From positions 246,740 to 310,739 of the forward strand of contig NZ_CANLGU010000005.1 in the NCBI RefSeq assembly GCF_947490405.1: a stretch of 64,000 nt of DNA, read 5' to 3'. Below the pieces are notes generated by a model. It made no database searches. It was not told where the DNA came from and worked only from the letters and a program-made list of their open reading frames with translations. Source of the DNA: an uncultured Algibacter sp. GTDB lineage: Bacteria; Bacteroidota; Bacteroidia; Flavobacteriales; Flavobacteriaceae. The translations under genes and the position numbers were made by a program. The first letter of the stretch is position 1, and each line of letters begins with the position of its first letter. Of the stretch, positions 62,919 through 64,000 are shown piece after piece.

Positions 62919-63023
62919 AAGGTTTATAAATAATTAGGGTTCAAAAGCACAAGTATTTATTCTGCTAAAAATTTTAGTGCCCTTCAATTTAAATTACTCG
63001 CCATATTTGGCTCGTTTAAAAGT

Positions 63024-63082
63024 AGTGCATTTTGTATATCAAAACTGAATTATATCAAATATTGATATACAAAATACACACT
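63024..63082. repeat. Inverted repeat downstream of TolC gene
   Basis: AGTGCATTTTGTATATCAA and TTGATATACAAAATACACACT are near-perfect inverse complements with about 19 bases between. It may terminate the export operon or mark the edge of the cassette-like segment that follows. Confidence 0.6.
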
Positions 63083-63171
63083 ATTAAAAACTTTGTAACC
63101 CATTATTAATAAATAAATTACTACATTTTTTATATTTTATTTATTTTAGCATTAACTGTATATATATACGT

Positions 63172-63181
63172 GTTGCCAACC
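63172..63181. repeat. 10-bp inverted end flanking orphan gene (left)
   Basis: GTTGCCAACC here and its exact inverse complement GGTTGGCAAC at 63736-63745 flank the orphan gene at 63329-63712. The first resembles the right ends of the cassette-type sites near 14.5-16.4 kb. Confidence 0.5.
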
Positions 63182-63328
63182 ATTACCCATCAGAATCCGA
63201 TAAATTCCTTGGGCTAAAGAGAAAAAAAACTCTAAAATGTTTATTAAAATTGGTAGATTTGACCCAAATATAATTAACTGAATAACAAAACTTGACATTA
63301 GACAAGATAAAAAGAAGCATACGATATT

Positions 63329-63712
63329 GTGATAACTGTTTTTTTAAAATATTTCAAAAATATAACATCCCAAAAAATGATTTTATGGTGTTATTTAGTT
63401 TGGTATCTAACAATTATAAGCATATACTTTGAAGCTTCACTAAAATTATGGGCTAGCTCTATAGGAATTTCACTTATCATCGGGTTTGCCCTAATACTAT
63501 CCACTATTCAACAAGGCATAAAGCAAAATATTTGGGTAAAAATTAGACTTTTTTTGTTCCCTTTCTGTGTTTCTAGTTATTCAGCTACAATAAAAGATTA
63601 TGATTTCATTCTATTATTTCCTAGTAATTTCTTACACTTATCTATTTCAATACTGAATTGCTTATTGTTTTTATTTCCAATTTGGTGCATAAAAACTTTC
63701 TATAGACCATAA
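63329..63712 (+). CDS. Orphan membrane protein in cassette-like setting
   Basis: A 127-residue protein with about four hydrophobic helices (MILWCYLVWYLTIISIYF, LWASSIGISLIIGFALIL, WVKIRLFLFPFCVSSY, LHLSISILNCLLFLFPIWC). No family is recognised. The start is GTG at 63329; an internal ATG (Met17) is the alternative. It is bounded by a 10-bp inverted repeat and followed after 23 bp by a long stem-loop like those around the orphan genes at 14.6-16.6 kb. Confidence 0.55.
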   Translation: MITVFLKYFKNITSQKMILWCYLVWYLTIISIYFEASLKLWASSIGISLIIGFALILSTIQQGIKQNIWVKIRLFLFPFCVSSYSATIKDYDFILLFPSNFLHLSISILNCLLFLFPIWCIKTFYRP

Positions 63713-63735
63713 GATACCCAATAAATTGAAATAAC

Positions 63736-63932
63736 GGTTGGCAACAAGGGCTATAATTAATACGGGTTTTGATGCTTAACCCAAAGTTTTGGTATATTTA
63801 CTAAGTCCGCCAAATCTTTTGATTTGGCTTTAATAAAGAAAAGATAAAACAAAATAAAAAAATTTGGCTAAGTGATTAATCGGAAATTCATTACTTTTAA
63901 TTCCCGTACTAACCATAGCCGAGACGTTGTGC
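63736..63932 (+). repeat. Cassette-type stem-loop site 4 (attC-like)
   Basis: The left arm contains GGCTAT and, 6 bases on, TACGGG (63749-63766). The right arm contains CCCGTA and ATAGCC at the same spacing (63903-63920), ending in ACGTTGTGC. Inside is the perfect hairpin GCCAAATC-TTTT-GATTTGGC (about 63810-63829). The overall plan is that of sites 2 and 3, but the internal sequence is different. Confidence 0.55.
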
Positions 63933-64000
63933 TTCATTGCGGAACGCACTCAAAACGGAAACAAGCAATTTAAGAATATCTGACTTTTGACAAATTTCAC

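Noticed and set aside
1..64000. tRNA, rRNA, CRISPR, prophage or transposase genes
   Set aside because: None were recognised on reading both strands; a covariance search for small RNAs was not possible here.

Overview
The window looks like chromosomal DNA of a marine-type flavobacterium (Bacteroidota, Flavobacteriaceae). The evidence is AT-rich sequence, the Bacteroidetes -7 promoter element TAnnTTTG ahead of several genes, a type IX secretion C-terminal sorting domain, surface lipoproteins with acidic residues after the lipobox Cys, fused CcoN-CcoO, and a fatty-acid oxidation fusion protein with the dehydrogenase domain first. No rRNA, tRNA, CRISPR array, phage or transposase gene was seen.

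Layout. 0-2.3 kb: end of an exporter ABC gene, then an ECF sigma / anti-sigma / Spy-like triad. 2.3-11.2 kb (minus strand): a T9SS cargo protein, a BNR-repeat protein, and a long envelope block (SCO, MORN lipoprotein, two YHYH proteins, CotH kinase-like lipoprotein) downstream of a second ECF sigma / anti-sigma / Spy-like triad. 11.8-14.4 kb: RsmB-type rRNA methyltransferase, a lipoprotein and an outer-membrane barrel. 14.5-16.6 kb: three orphan genes separated by long nested stem-loops, resembling an integron-type cassette array without an integrase. 17.2-23.6 kb: a GH63-like glucosidase and purL. 23.7-28.1 kb (minus): OFA-family transporter, PflA and PflB. 28.4-36.7 kb: acyl-CoA ligase, a MarR regulator and a three-gene beta-oxidation operon. 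36.8-40.3 kb: NTF2-like protein, M1 aminopeptidase and two YdeI-type proteins.

40.3-44.6 kb (minus): a compact sucrose module with a fructokinase-like PfkB, a sucrose-phosphate-synthase-type glycosyltransferase, and a sucrose-phosphate phosphatase fused to an invertase-like hydrolase. 44.8-47.5 kb: MoxR-type AAA ATPase and VWA protein. 47.6-57.5 kb: an Fnr-type regulator divergent from a complete cbb3 oxidase locus (CcoI, S, NO, Q, P, G, H and a SafE-like protein), with many intergenic palindromic repeats. 57.8-62.9 kb: TetR, ABC, HlyD and TolC export operon. 63.2-63.9 kb: another cassette-like orphan gene.

Two observations stand out. First, a dyad of the type TGACANNTGTCA lies at exactly the same distance (29.5 bp from dyad centre to the first base of the -7 element) upstream of pflB, ccoS and ccoI. 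This suggests that the Fnr-like regulator encoded in the window switches on microaerobic respiration and pyruvate fermentation together. Second, the SPP-invertase fusion beside an SPS-like enzyme and a fructokinase would put sucrose synthesis and breakdown in one operon. The cassette-like arrays are the third item worth following.
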